In this document: positions 32,821 to 42,212 of the stretch, in pieces | Numbering within the stretch: position 1 is the first letter of the stretch | How the letters are laid out: every line of letters starts with the position of its first letter | Assembly: GCA_017656345.1 (NCBI GenBank) | Contig: JACDNZ010000004.1 | Coordinates: 37,566-101,565 of the forward strand | From: Thermosipho sp. (in: thermotogales) | Lineage (GTDB): Bacteria > Thermotogota > Thermotogae > Thermotogales > Fervidobacteriaceae | Direction of reading: 5' to 3' | Length of the DNA: 64,000 nucleotides | Translations under genes and position numbers: made by a program | Notes under the pieces: generated by a model | What the model saw: the letters and a program-made list of their open reading frames with translations, nothing else | The model's database searches: none | Told to the model about the DNA's origin: nothing

Positions 32821-33873
32821 TTACAAAATACTAACACCGTCTGAACTCTCTATTTTGTAGTATTCTAACTCTATCCCAAATTTCTCGTAATAGTTTTCTA
32901 TCAGTGAATTTATAATTGTTCCAAATCTATCAACTTCAGCTAACACAAGTACACTCCCACCAAAACCTCCACCAATCATTCTTGCACCGAGTATTCCTTC
33001 TTTTGCTTTTAAATATTCAACAATAAAGTCTGTCTCATCACAAGATACTTCATATAAATATCTTAAACTTTCGTGTGATTCATAAAGTAACTCTCCTAAT
33101 TTCTTGAAATTACCTTTTATTAATTGTTCCACAGCACTTAAAACTCGTTCATTTTCTTCAATAACGTGCTGGGCTCTTTTTTTTAAAAAACCACTCAATA
33201 AATTCAAATCGCTTCGTTTAAGTTCTCTAAAACTTCTTTTCCCTAAAACAGCCAAAATTTTCTCACATTCTTCTTTTCTCACATTATACTCTGAGAAAGA
33301 AAGTTCATGTTTAACTTTCGAATTTATTATATACATTTCATAACCCATCAATCTTAATGGAATATACTTGAAATCCAAAGTTTTTGTATCAAGAAATATC
33401 GCAAAATCCTTTCGACTATAAATTGAAACAAATTGATCCATTATTCCACATTTTACTCCAACAAAATTCATTTCTGCTTCTCTTGCAACATTTACCATTT
33501 CAAAATTTGGTATATCAAAACCAAATTTTTTCGAGATTGCAAACGCAGTAGCCACTTCAAGAGCAGCTGAACTTGAAAGACCCCCACCAATAGGTAAATT
33601 TGAATTTATCTTCACACTGATTGGTGGAATTTTATAACCTCTATTCTCAAAGGAAAATATGACTCCAATAATATAATCAACCCATGTTCCCGTTTTGTGC
33701 AATTCTCTTAACTCTATACATTCATTTAATGTTTCAGAATAAAACCTATAAAATTCTGAATCTTCTATTTCCACTTCTACATACCTATTTATCGCAAAAG
33801 GTAAAACATAACCATCGTTATAATCTGTATGTTCACCAATAATATTAACTCTTCCAGGGGCTTTTACTTTCAC
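32821..33873 (-). CDS. galK: galactokinase
   Basis: This 350-residue GHMP kinase starts MKVKAPGRVNIIGEHTDYNDGYVLPFAI, the galactokinase signature, and carries the ATP motif PIGGGLSSSAALEVA near residue 96 and the third motif ARMIGGGFGGSVLVL near 312. It phosphorylates galactose at C1 as the first step of the Leloir pathway. The GTG at 33873 follows GGAGGTG; the longer reading frame runs into the galT sequence. It overlaps the galT stop by 3 bases. Confidence 0.95.
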   Translation of the reverse strand: MKVKAPGRVNIIGEHTDYNDGYVLPFAINRYVEVEIEDSEFYRFYSETLNECIELRELHKTGTWVDYIIGVIFSFENRGYKIPPISVKINSNLPIGGGLSSSAALEVATAFAISKKFGFDIPNFEMVNVAREAEMNFVGVKCGIMDQFVSIYSRKDFAIFLDTKTLDFKYIPLRLMGYEMYIINSKVKHELSFSEYNVRKEECEKILAVLGKRSFRELKRSDLNLLSGFLKKRAQHVIEENERVLSAVEQLIKGNFKKLGELLYESHESLRYLYEVSCDETDFIVEYLKAKEGILGARMIGGGFGGSVLVLAEVDRFGTIINSLIENYYEKFGIELEYYKIESSDGVSIL

Positions 33874-34826
33874 AAAACCACCTCCACATCTCGGAGCCTT
33901 TTGGCTGCTTCTTCTGGTAAAACAGGATTTATAAAAGTCCATGTTCCCGTCTCAACGCTTGCCATCCATTTTATTTTGTTTTTGTCTCTCTTTGGCGGAT
34001 TAAATTCTACGTGAAAATGAAAAAACGGTGAAACATTTTCTGAATTGAATGGCGCTTGAAAAAACATCATCATGTAAGGAAAGGCTTGTTCAAATAATTT
34101 ATCATATTTCATCGTAATAACTTTTAATACCTTTGCAAACTCCTTTTTTTCTTTTTCCGAAAATTCTAAAAGCGTCGAATAATGCCTTTTTGGATAAACA
34201 TGCACTTCATACGGAAATCTTGCATAAAAAGGCACTAATGCTACAAAATTTTCTGTTTCATAAACCTTTCTTTCCTCACCTTCATTTTGAATAATTTCGC
34301 AAATTGGGCAATTACCCTCATCCCTGTACCATTTTGACATGGCATCAATTTTAACTTCAATCCTTTTCGGTATAAATGGAAAAGCATAAATTTGCCCATG
34401 GGGATGCGCAAGTGAAGCACCCACTTCTTTACCTCTATTTTCAAATATAAATATATATTTAATTTCTTTAAGCTCTGAAAGTTGAGCAGTTCTATCAACC
34501 CACATTTTTACTAACTTTTCAATTTGAGTTAAGGGCATTTTGGATAATGCAGAATCATGTTCTGAAGTGTAAACAACTACTTCACAAACTCCATATGATC
34601 TTTTCTTTTTTAAAGGACCATTTTGATACCAATCAATTTCAGGAGGATCCATTTTCAAAGATGGAAATCTATTTTCAAATGCAACTAAATCATATTCTTC
34701 AGGTAATTCCAACCCTCCTGGACATATTGGACATTCTTCTTTAGATGGCTGCACAGGCCTTTTTTGGGTTGTTGCTGAGACGATAATCCATTCATCAGTT
34801 AAAGGATTGTATCTTAACTCCATCAT
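33870..34826 (-). CDS. galT: galactose-1-phosphate uridylyltransferase
   Basis: This 318-residue GalT has RYNPLTDEWIIVSATTQKRP at the start, the zinc ligands CPICPGG near residue 34, a second CPICEI near 172, and HPHGQIYAFPFIP near 141 with the histidine triad catalytic site. It exchanges UMP between UDP-glucose and galactose-1-phosphate. It overlaps both its neighbours, showing coupled translation from the GH36-like gene to galK. Two adjacent ATG codons may serve as start. Confidence 0.95.
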   Translation of the reverse strand: MMELRYNPLTDEWIIVSATTQKRPVQPSKEECPICPGGLELPEEYDLVAFENRFPSLKMDPPEIDWYQNGPLKKKRSYGVCEVVVYTSEHDSALSKMPLTQIEKLVKMWVDRTAQLSELKEIKYIFIFENRGKEVGASLAHPHGQIYAFPFIPKRIEVKIDAMSKWYRDEGNCPICEIIQNEGEERKVYETENFVALVPFYARFPYEVHVYPKRHYSTLLEFSEKEKKEFAKVLKVITMKYDKLFEQAFPYMMMFFQAPFNSENVSPFFHFHVEFNPPKRDKNKIKWMASVETGTWTFINPVLPEEAAKRLRDVEVVL

Positions 34827-36133
34827 TAGATATCTCCTCCATAGAAATAAAATTTTCTTTTATCTTTACTTAAAACGACCTTTTTATTCAATTTTCCTTC
34901 AATATCTTTTATAATTTTTACATTCTCATTAAAATTAATTTTTGTTAAAATTCTCCCGGTTTCCAGATTATAAGAAACAATCTCATAACCTTTTTCGCCT
35001 AATCTTTTTGCATTTAAAATTTTACCTCTCAAATTTAAAATCTCTTCAAAACCTTTTAAGTAATCATATATTTTTCCTGTGTTTACTTCTTCATAATCAA
35101 TAACAGGGGAAATATTTAGAATTCCAAAAATTAATTTTGCATCATCCGTATTAAAATTCTTTTCCTTAATCGCCATATGAAAAACTTTTCTATTATAAAA
35201 GCTTCTAATTAAAATTTCTTCATAATTAATACCGTTATTAATTTCTAAAACATCTATTATGCCTGCCGAGGATAATAATGGAGTATTCTTTGCTAACAAA
35301 ATTATATTTTCTAGTTGGTTTTTCAATTTTTTCAGAAATTTAAGAGTACCTAAGCTTATAGTGTCTCCAAAATCCAATAATCTAATTCCTAAACTTTTAA
35401 ACTTTATAAACAATTCTTCTAAAATTGTATTATCTAAACTTCTTAAATCTTTTATATCCAATTTTAACCCAAAACCAGCTCCTAATTTTTGAGCGTCATA
35501 AGCTTTCAACTTAATTAAACCTAAGCTATTTAGAATATTTCTTGGATTTTCATTTACAAATGAATCATCAACAACAAACAAATCTAATTTTTTTTCTTCA
35601 AAAAATCTAATAATATCTTTCCCATATTTACAATTTAAAAATTCTTTTCCAATAAAAATTACCGGATCTAATTTCTTCAGCCTTACATCATTTTCAATCA
35701 AAACATGCTCAACATATTTATTCAAGGAATAAATAACATCATCCAACTTTAAAACAAGAATTGAACCAGCTAAATCAAAATTTTCAAACTTTGTTTCCGC
35801 AAAATCAAAATATAAAGACAAAAAATTTTTATCCAATTTAAAATAAGCACAACAAGGTACTTTTGTATTCAATAAACCAAATAGATAACCATCCTGAAAT
35901 ACAAAATTTTCAAAAGAATAATTGTTTGCATCTTTCAAGGAAAAAATACCTTTATCAGTAATTAAATTATTACCAGATAATTTAATTTTCATTGATTCAA
36001 TTTTCCCGGGTTTACCTTTAATATAGCAATCAAATCTCCATCCAAAATCAACTTCTTCAAATTTCCACTTAATCACACAAGAATCCTTTTTTTCTTCAAA
36101 AAAGATATTGGAAAACATCTCCATTACAAACAT
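34826..36133 (-). CDS. GH36 alpha-galactosidase-related protein lacking the catalytic residues
   Basis: This 435-residue protein without signal peptide stands where Thermotoga has galA (GH36) next to galT-galK. Its N-terminus (FEEVDFGWRF, KGKPGKIE, residues 26-46) and C-terminus (GYEIVSYN, KKVVLSKDKRKFYFYG, residues 382-432) resemble T. maritima GalA as I remember it. The middle is about 120 residues shorter. The segment matching the nucleophile (FKIDF) is LLDFGD near 252-257, and the acid/base Asp (RIGPD) corresponds to EINNG near 297-301. The W-C-S-W and N-D-P-D motifs are missing. It looks like an intact but catalytically dead relative, possibly a sugar sensor. No frameshift is visible. 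GGGGTGA precedes the ATG. Confidence 0.65.
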   Translation of the reverse strand: MFVMEMFSNIFFEEKKDSCVIKWKFEEVDFGWRFDCYIKGKPGKIESMKIKLSGNNLITDKGIFSLKDANNYSFENFVFQDGYLFGLLNTKVPCCAYFKLDKNFLSLYFDFAETKFENFDLAGSILVLKLDDVIYSLNKYVEHVLIENDVRLKKLDPVIFIGKEFLNCKYGKDIIRFFEEKKLDLFVVDDSFVNENPRNILNSLGLIKLKAYDAQKLGAGFGLKLDIKDLRSLDNTILEELFIKFKSLGIRLLDFGDTISLGTLKFLKKLKNQLENIILLAKNTPLLSSAGIIDVLEINNGINYEEILIRSFYNRKVFHMAIKEKNFNTDDAKLIFGILNISPVIDYEEVNTGKIYDYLKGFEEILNLRGKILNAKRLGEKGYEIVSYNLETGRILTKINFNENVKIIKDIEGKLNKKVVLSKDKRKFYFYGGDI

Positions 36134-36174
36134 TCGACACTCACCCCATATAGTTTTTTTAAATCATTTACTCA

Positions 36175-37176
36175 TCACGCAGAATTTCTTACAACCAATT
36201 CAACATCTAATATCTTAATTTTTCTCTTTTTTCTCCTGTTTTTCATTCTCTGTAACAACATTTTAAATGCTTCATACCCCATTTCAAATTTTCTAATCTT
36301 AACCGTAGTTAAAGAAGGACATACTAAAGAAGAAAAATAAATATCATCAAAACCAACAACACCAATATCATCAGGTACCTTTAATCCTAAATTATTTAAC
36401 GCCTTCAATACTCCATATGCCATAAGGTCGTTATAACAAACTACTCCGTCAATTTTTAAACCTTTCTCAAATACTTTAATAATTTCTCTAAAACCATCTT
36501 CTACATCAATGTCTGTGGCAATCATATATTCCTCATTAAATTCGATATCATATTCTTTCAATGCCTTTTTATAACCTTCAAGTCTCATCCTTGCAGCAGA
36601 TTTGAATAAAAAACCATTAAGCATCAATATGTTTTTTCTACCTTTATCTAAAAGATACTTAGTTGCCAGATAACCTCCTTTAATCTCATCACTAAATATT
36701 TCATCGATCTCCAGGTCATCAAAATGTCTTCCAACTACAACAAATGGGATTTCACTATTCTTCAATTCAATGATGTCATCGTTTCGGTCTTGAACTGGTG
36801 TTATTAAAAGACCATCAACTCTTCTCTGTAAAAGGATTTCTATTGCTCGTTCTTCATTACTATAACTTCTTTCTGTATTCATCAATATTATCTGATAACC
36901 ATACTTTCTTGAAGCAGCTTCTATACCCTTTAAAACTTCTGCATAAAAAGGATTCGAACTATCTGCAATAATGACTCCTACTATATGAGTCTTTTTGCTT
37001 CTTAAAGATGATGCATTTATATTCTTTACATACCCCATTTTTTTCGCAATATTCAAAATAATTTTTCGGGTTTTTTCATTCACATCTGGTTTATTATTTA
37101 ATGCCCTTGAAACCGTATTAATTGATACTCCAGCTTCTCGTGCAATATCCCTAATAGTAACATTTTTCCTGATAAT
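36175..37176 (-). CDS. LacI-family repressor, probable ATT or ATC start
   Basis: This protein of about 333 residues begins with the LacI helix-turn-helix VTIRDIAREAGVSINTVSRALNNKP and continues through MGYVKNINASSLRSKKTHIVGVIIADSSNPFY into the sugar-binding domain. In frame there is no ATG, GTG or TTG between a TAA (37189-37191) and the helix. AAGGAGGG (37181-37188) lies 5 bases before ATT (37174-37176) and 8 before ATC (37171-37173). An internal GTG at 37083 would delete the DNA-binding domain. It heads the gal operon and has a LacI-type operator upstream, so it probably represses galactose use. Confidence 0.8.
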   Translation of the reverse strand: MIRKNVTIRDIAREAGVSINTVSRALNNKPDVNEKTRKIILNIAKKMGYVKNINASSLRSKKTHIVGVIIADSSNPFYAEVLKGIEAASRKYGYQIILMNTERSYSNEERAIEILLQRRVDGLLITPVQDRNDDIIELKNSEIPFVVVGRHFDDLEIDEIFSDEIKGGYLATKYLLDKGRKNILMLNGFLFKSAARMRLEGYKKALKEYDIEFNEEYMIATDIDVEDGFREIIKVFEKGLKIDGVVCYNDLMAYGVLKALNNLGLKVPDDIGVVGFDDIYFSSLVCPSLTTVKIRKFEMGYEAFKMLLQRMKNRRKKRKIKILDVELVVRNSA

Positions 37177-37257
37177 AATTCCCTCCTTTTATTTCTTCAT
37201 CATTTCAATGGTAAAAATAATTACAAAATAAAAAACGAAAAATTTTAACTCTATCTA

Positions 37258-37275
37258 AACGTTACCGTAAACGTT
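37258..37275. promoter_or_regulatory. LacI-family operator upstream of lacI
   Basis: AACGTT (37258-37263) and AACGTT (37270-37275) flank ACCGTA, and the core TTAC-C-GTAA (37262-37270) is symmetric, as expected for LacI/GalR sites. A possible -35 TTGAAC on the minus strand overlaps it (37273-37278), so it probably autoregulates the gal operon. Confidence 0.7.
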
Positions 37276-37420
37276 CAAACAAATCAAGGGATTATAGCAC
37301 AGAAAATTTGCAATTACATTGAAATATGTATAAATATCAAAACTATTTAACGAAAATTTCTTAAATAACAATTATTACGCCAGATATTACGCAATATTCA
37401 ATTAAATATAAACATTTATG

Positions 37421-37429
37421 TGGTATAAT
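37421..37429 (+). promoter_or_regulatory. extended -10 promoter of the metG operon
   Basis: TGGTATAAT (TATAAT at 37424-37429) is an extended -10 element 38 bases before the GTG start; no good -35 is visible. The rest of the 291-bp lacI-metG gap holds the LacI operator and AT-rich sequence. Confidence 0.55.
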
Positions 37430-37467
37430 TTTTAAGAAGTGAAAAAAATTAATTTGGAGGTGATGAA

Positions 37468-39396
37468 GTGAAAAAATTTTACATCACAACGCCTATTTAT
37501 TATGTTAACTCCGAACCACATATTGGAAGTGCATATACTACAATAGTTGGTGACATCATCGCAAGATTTAAGAGGTTAATTGGCTATGAAGTTCTTTACC
37601 TAACTGGTACCGACGAACATGGCCAAAAAATCTTGCAATCGGCTAAAGAGAAAGGGAAAGACCCTCAAGAATTATGTGACGAACTTTCCGGAAAATTCAA
37701 GCAGCTTTGGAAAGACTTGAATATCACAAATGATTACTTTATAAGAACCACTGATCCCGAACATATGGAAACTGTACAGTTTTTTGTACAAAAAATGTTA
37801 GAAAATGGAGATATATATAAAGGAACTTACAAAGGTTGGTATTGTGTACCATGTGAAACCTATTGGAATGAAGACGAAACTCACAGAAATGAAGTCGGAG
37901 AACATTTTTGTCCATCATGCGGCAGACCTTTGAACTTCCTCGAAGAAGAAAATTACTTCTTTAGACTTTCAAAATATACAGAACCTTTATTAAAACATTT
38001 TAAAGAAAATCCCGACTTTGTTGAACCAGAATTTAGAAAGAATGAAATGCTAAAAATTCTGGAAAGCGGCTTAAAAGATCTTTCAATAACACGAACTACA
38101 TTCAACTGGGGAATTCCTATGCCAGGGGATCCAAAACATGTTATCTACGTCTGGGTTGATGCTCTGATAAATTATATCTCCGCTATCAGTTATGGTAGAG
38201 ATGAAGAAAAATTCAATAAATGGTGGCCAGCAGATGTGCACTTAATTGGAAAAGAAATCAATAGATTTCATAGCATCATCTGGCCTGCTATGTTGATGTC
38301 AGTCGGTTTACCATTACCAAAAAAGATCTTTGCCCATGGATGGCTTACAGTTAATGGGCAAAAAATAAGCAAATCTCTTGGTAATGCTATCGATCCCAGA
38401 GAATTTGTCAAAAAATATGGAAATGATGTTATTAGATACTATTTAACAAGAGATATCGTATTTGGAAAAGACGGAGATTTCTCCGAAGAAAATCTAGTTC
38501 AAAGACTCAACTCAGATCTTGCAAACGATTACGGAAATCTATTACATCGAACTGTTGCCATGGTCGCTAAAAACTTCGACTCAGTAATCCCAGAACCGAA
38601 CGAGCTTACAGAAAGTGATAAAGTATTAATAAGTAATTTCAAATACTTACTAAACAAATATCTGGAATATATGAATTCGTATAAACTCACAAACGCTTTA
38701 GAAGAAATTTGGCATTACATTGGCGAAATTAATAAATACTTTGACGAAAATAAACCCTGGGTATTAGCCAAAGAAGGTAATAAAGAAAGATTAGCTACTA
38801 TTCTCTATAACACTCTTGAAGCAATTCTGAGAGTTGCTACCCTTTTATTACCCTTTATGCCAGACTCCTCGAAAGAAGTTTTTAATAGATTATCTTATGA
38901 TCTAGAACCTATTAAAGTGTTTGAAACTGAATGGTATTTATTAAAATCTGGAAATAAAGTATTTCATGGAAAACCTTTGTTCACAAAAATTGATTTAAGT
39001 AAGTTTGAAAAGATAGCAGTTAAAAAAGAGGAACCCTCGAAAAAAGAACAAGCATCTGTAGAAGGAGTTAAGTTGATAAATTTTGATGACTTCAAAAAAA
39101 TTGATTTGAGGGTTGCAGAAATTTTAGAAGCTGAAAGGATAGAAAAATCTGAAAAATTAATAAAATTAATCATTGACTTAGGTGAACTTGGTAGAAGACA
39201 AATTGTTGCAGGAATTGCTAAGTATTATTCACCCAATGAGTTAATTGGCAAGAAAATAATAGTAGTTGCAAATTTAAAACCAGCAAAATTAATGGGTGTT
39301 GAATCTCAGGGTATGTTACTTGCAGCAAAAATTAATGACAAACTCACGCTACTCACAATAGATACTGATATAGAACCTGGGGCAAAGATATCATAA
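37468..39396 (+). CDS. metG: methionyl-tRNA synthetase with C-terminal tRNA-binding domain
   Basis: This 642-residue class I synthetase has the HIGH-like motif HIGSAY (residues 18-23), a zinc knuckle CVPCETYWNEDET with CPSCGRP near 127-152, KISKSLG near 300 and an anticodon-binding helical domain. Residues 535-642 form an EMAP/Trbp111-type OB-fold (FKKIDLRVAEILEAERIEKSEKL, then QIVAGIAKYY) that binds tRNA and dimerises. It starts with GTG after GGAGGTG and is the first gene of the 13-gene plus-strand run. Confidence 0.95.
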   Translation: MKKFYITTPIYYVNSEPHIGSAYTTIVGDIIARFKRLIGYEVLYLTGTDEHGQKILQSAKEKGKDPQELCDELSGKFKQLWKDLNITNDYFIRTTDPEHMETVQFFVQKMLENGDIYKGTYKGWYCVPCETYWNEDETHRNEVGEHFCPSCGRPLNFLEEENYFFRLSKYTEPLLKHFKENPDFVEPEFRKNEMLKILESGLKDLSITRTTFNWGIPMPGDPKHVIYVWVDALINYISAISYGRDEEKFNKWWPADVHLIGKEINRFHSIIWPAMLMSVGLPLPKKIFAHGWLTVNGQKISKSLGNAIDPREFVKKYGNDVIRYYLTRDIVFGKDGDFSEENLVQRLNSDLANDYGNLLHRTVAMVAKNFDSVIPEPNELTESDKVLISNFKYLLNKYLEYMNSYKLTNALEEIWHYIGEINKYFDENKPWVLAKEGNKERLATILYNTLEAILRVATLLLPFMPDSSKEVFNRLSYDLEPIKVFETEWYLLKSGNKVFHGKPLFTKIDLSKFEKIAVKKEEPSKKEQASVEGVKLINFDDFKKIDLRVAEILEAERIEKSEKLIKLIIDLGELGRRQIVAGIAKYYSPNELIGKKIIVVANLKPAKLMGVESQGMLLAAKINDKLTLLTIDTDIEPGAKIS

Positions 39397-39414
39397 CAAA
39401 TTGGAGGGAATTTG

Positions 39415-41829
39415 ATGGAAATATATAAATCAATAGAAGAGGAGTTAAAAGAATCTTATCTTAGTTATTCAATGAGTGTAATCATCGGTAGGGCCATCCC
39501 CGATGTTAGGGATGGTCTTAAGCCCGTTCAAAGAAGAATTTTATACAGTATGTATGAACTTGGTGTCACACATAATAAACCTTTTAAAAAGTCTGCACGT
39601 ATTGTTGGTGAAGTAATGGGTAAATATCACCCACATGGTGACGCAGCAATATATGATACTCTGGTTCGTATGGCCCAAGATTGGTCTATGAGATACCCAT
39701 TAGTTGATGGGCAAGGTAATTTTGGCTCAATTGATAGAGATCCACCAGCTGCAATGAGGTACACTGAAGCAAGACTTCATAGGATGTCTGAAGAGTTACT
39801 CGAAGATATCGATAAAGACACTGTAAACATGATGGACAACTTCGATGGTAGTTTGAAGGAACCTGAAGTTTTACCAGCAAAATTTCCAAATTTGCTTGCA
39901 AATGGTTCTTCAGGAATTGCTGTTGGAATGACAACAAATATTCCATCACATAACATAAGTGAATTAATAGATGGATTTATTGCTTTAATCAAAAATCCAG
40001 ATATCACAATTGAAGAATTAATGACTTATATCCCGGGTCCAGATTTTCCAACTGGTGGGGAAATCATAGGCAAAGCCGGAATTAGAGAAATGTATACTAC
40101 CGGAAAAGGTAGTTTTATTATAAGAGGTAAAGTTGATGTCGAAGAAAAGAAAAAGAGAAAAAATATTGTAATAACAGAAATCCCCTATTCAATAAGCAAA
40201 GCTGATTTAATTAAAAAAATTGTAGAATACGCAGAAAAATCTAATCTTCCAATTAAAGATATTCGTGATGAATCTGACAAGGAAGGATTAAGAATAGTCA
40301 TTGAAATTCCTTTAGATGCTAACGAAGAAATTGTTATCAATAATTTATATAAACATACACAATTACAAACCTCTTTCCATGCACAATTACTTGTTATTGA
40401 TAAAGATAAAAGACCTGCTTTAATGAATTTGAAAGAATTAATGTGGGCATTTGTCGATCATAGATTCGAAGTAGTAAGGAAAAGAGCACAATTCTACTAT
40501 AAACAATATTCAAAAAGAGCTCATATTCTCGAAGGTTTAATCAAAGCATCACGCTCAATTGATACCATTATTTCAGTAATTAGAAGTAGTGAAGATCAAA
40601 ATAGTGCAATCAAAGAATTAATAGAAATGTTCGAATTTACTAAAGAACAAGCAAAAGCCATCGTAGATTTGCGACTTGGTAAATTAACAAAACTTGAATT
40701 ATCAAATTTAATCAAAGAATATGAAGATATGATTCAAAAAATGAAAGTAGAAAAGGAATTGATAGAAAATGATGAGAAAGTCTATGAAAAAATAATCGAA
40801 GAACTTAAGGAAATAAAGGAAAAATATGGTGATGAAAGAAAAACCATAATTCTCTCAAAAGAAGAAGCGAATACTGAGTTCAATCAACTAGAATTAATTC
40901 CCGACAAAGATGTTGTTATTACTTTAACAAAAAAAGGTTATCTAAAAATGATGGACCTCAATGAATTCAGAATTCAAAAAAGAGGTGGCAAAGGAGTAAC
41001 AGGTGGTTCATTAATGAGTGACGACGCTATAATGGAAGTAATGTACACACATTTGCATGGAAAAACTTTATTTTTCACTTCATTTGGAAAAGTTTATGTG
41101 CTCAATAATTATGAAATCGAAAAAAATTCAAGAACAAGCAAAGGAAAACAAATAGCAAGATATATAAATATAAATGAAAACGAAAAAATCCTTACCATGC
41201 TTTCAGTCGACAATTTTGAAGGAGAGCTCTTTTTTGTTACAAAAAATGGGAAAGTAAAAAGAACAAAACTTTCTGAGTTCAAAAACATTAATTCTCGAGG
41301 TATGAGAGCAATTACGTTTGAAGAAAATGATTCACTGGTGTCAGTTTTAAAGATTTTTGATGAAAAACAAACAATTTTTATTGCAACCAAAAGTGGTATG
41401 AGTATAAGATTCCCTATATCAGAAGTTCGAACTATGGGGCGCTCTGCAATGGGAGTCGCTGGAATCAAATTATCCAAAAATGATCATGTAGTAAGTTCGG
41501 CTCTTTTAACCGGAAATGATAAATTTATTCTTACAGTAACCAGTAAGGGGTACGGAAAATTGACCGAAGTTTCACAATACAGAATTCAAAAAAGAGCAGG
41601 AAGTGGTATTAAAAATATTTCAGATGTCCAAAAAGCTGGTTTCGTTGTAGGTGTTGCTTATGTAAATGGAAATGAAGATATGATGATCTTCACTAAAAAT
41701 GGCATGACGTTGAAAATTAAAGTCTCGGGAATAAACATTTTAGGAAGGGTAACAAAGGGAGTTAAACTAGTCAATCTTTCAGAGGGTGATGAAATTGCAG
41801 ATTTTGCTATTATCAGAGGTGAAGAATAA
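39415..41829 (+). CDS. gyrA: DNA gyrase subunit A
   Basis: This 804-residue protein begins with the GyrA breakage-reunion domain ([29 protein letters not shown]) and has the catalytic tyrosine in [13 protein letters not shown] (near residue 121). A coiled-coil tower and a C-terminal beta-pinwheel follow, with the GyrA box near [11 protein letters not shown] (about residue 527) and its repeats. It cuts and rejoins DNA to introduce supercoils together with GyrB, which is not in the window. The ATG at 39415 follows TTGGAGGG. The gene precedes archease and lexA, as in other Thermotogales. Confidence 0.95.
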   Translation: MEIYKSIEEELKESYLSYSMSVIIGRAIPDVRDGLKPVQRRILYSMYELGVTHNKPFKKSARIVGEVMGKYHPHGDAAIYDTLVRMAQDWSMRYPLVDGQGNFGSIDRDPPAAMRYTEARLHRMSEELLEDIDKDTVNMMDNFDGSLKEPEVLPAKFPNLLANGSSGIAVGMTTNIPSHNISELIDGFIALIKNPDITIEELMTYIPGPDFPTGGEIIGKAGIREMYTTGKGSFIIRGKVDVEEKKKRKNIVITEIPYSISKADLIKKIVEYAEKSNLPIKDIRDESDKEGLRIVIEIPLDANEEIVINNLYKHTQLQTSFHAQLLVIDKDKRPALMNLKELMWAFVDHRFEVVRKRAQFYYKQYSKRAHILEGLIKASRSIDTIISVIRSSEDQNSAIKELIEMFEFTKEQAKAIVDLRLGKLTKLELSNLIKEYEDMIQKMKVEKELIENDEKVYEKIIEELKEIKEKYGDERKTIILSKEEANTEFNQLELIPDKDVVITLTKKGYLKMMDLNEFRIQKRGGKGVTGGSLMSDDAIMEVMYTHLHGKTLFFTSFGKVYVLNNYEIEKNSRTSKGKQIARYININENEKILTMLSVDNFEGELFFVTKNGKVKRTKLSEFKNINSRGMRAITFEENDSLVSVLKIFDEKQTIFIATKSGMSIRFPISEVRTMGRSAMGVAGIKLSKNDHVVSSALLTGNDKFILTVTSKGYGKLTEVSQYRIQKRAGSGIKNISDVQKAGFVVGVAYVNGNEDMMIFTKNGMTLKIKVSGINILGRVTKGVKLVNLSEGDEIADFAIIRGEE

Positions 41830-41831
41830 CA

Positions 41832-42212
41832 ATGTACAAAGAAATTAATCATACAGCGGATGTAGCTTACGAAATAACCGCAAAAGATTTTGAAGATCTC
41901 TTAAAAAATATTCTGAATATAATTAAGGAAAATTATCTTCCTAAAAATATCAATTGCAATACTAAACATGTGCAAACGTACAACATAAGTGAAAATGATG
42001 ACGGTTTATTTGATATAGTTAATGATTGGATTTCATCAATAGATTTAGGTTACTTCCCAATATCTGTTAAAAAAGATAAGAACACATATATAACTGAATT
42101 TTGTTCATATCAGGGCTTAAATGGTGAAAAATTTAAAGCATTAACGTATCATGAATTAAACATAAAATACAAAAACGGCTATCTCTTCACGAAGGTGGTG
42201 TTCGACGTATGA
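41832..42212 (+). CDS. archease-family protein
   Basis: This 126-residue protein has the archease signatures NHTADVAYEITAKDFEDLL (start), LFDIVNDWISSIDLGYFP near residue 58 and ALTYHELNIKYKNGYLFTKVVFDV at the end. The conserved acidic residues (Asp in HTAD and D in the C-terminal FDV) bind metal in relatives. Archease aids RNA ligase RtcB and related RNA-processing enzymes; no rtcB gene is in this window. It is coupled to lexA by a 4-base overlap. Confidence 0.88.
   Translation: MYKEINHTADVAYEITAKDFEDLLKNILNIIKENYLPKNINCNTKHVQTYNISENDDGLFDIVNDWISSIDLGYFPISVKKDKNTYITEFCSYQGLNGEKFKALTYHELNIKYKNGYLFTKVVFDV

Noticed and set aside
34826..36133. GH36-like gene as a pseudogene by frameshift
   Set aside because: The frame is open over 435 codons, coupled to galT and conserved at both ends; no frame change restores the missing motifs.
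36175..37083. LacI gene starting at the internal GTG
   Set aside because: The DNA-binding domain continues in frame upstream, so this start would give a repressor without its DNA-binding part.
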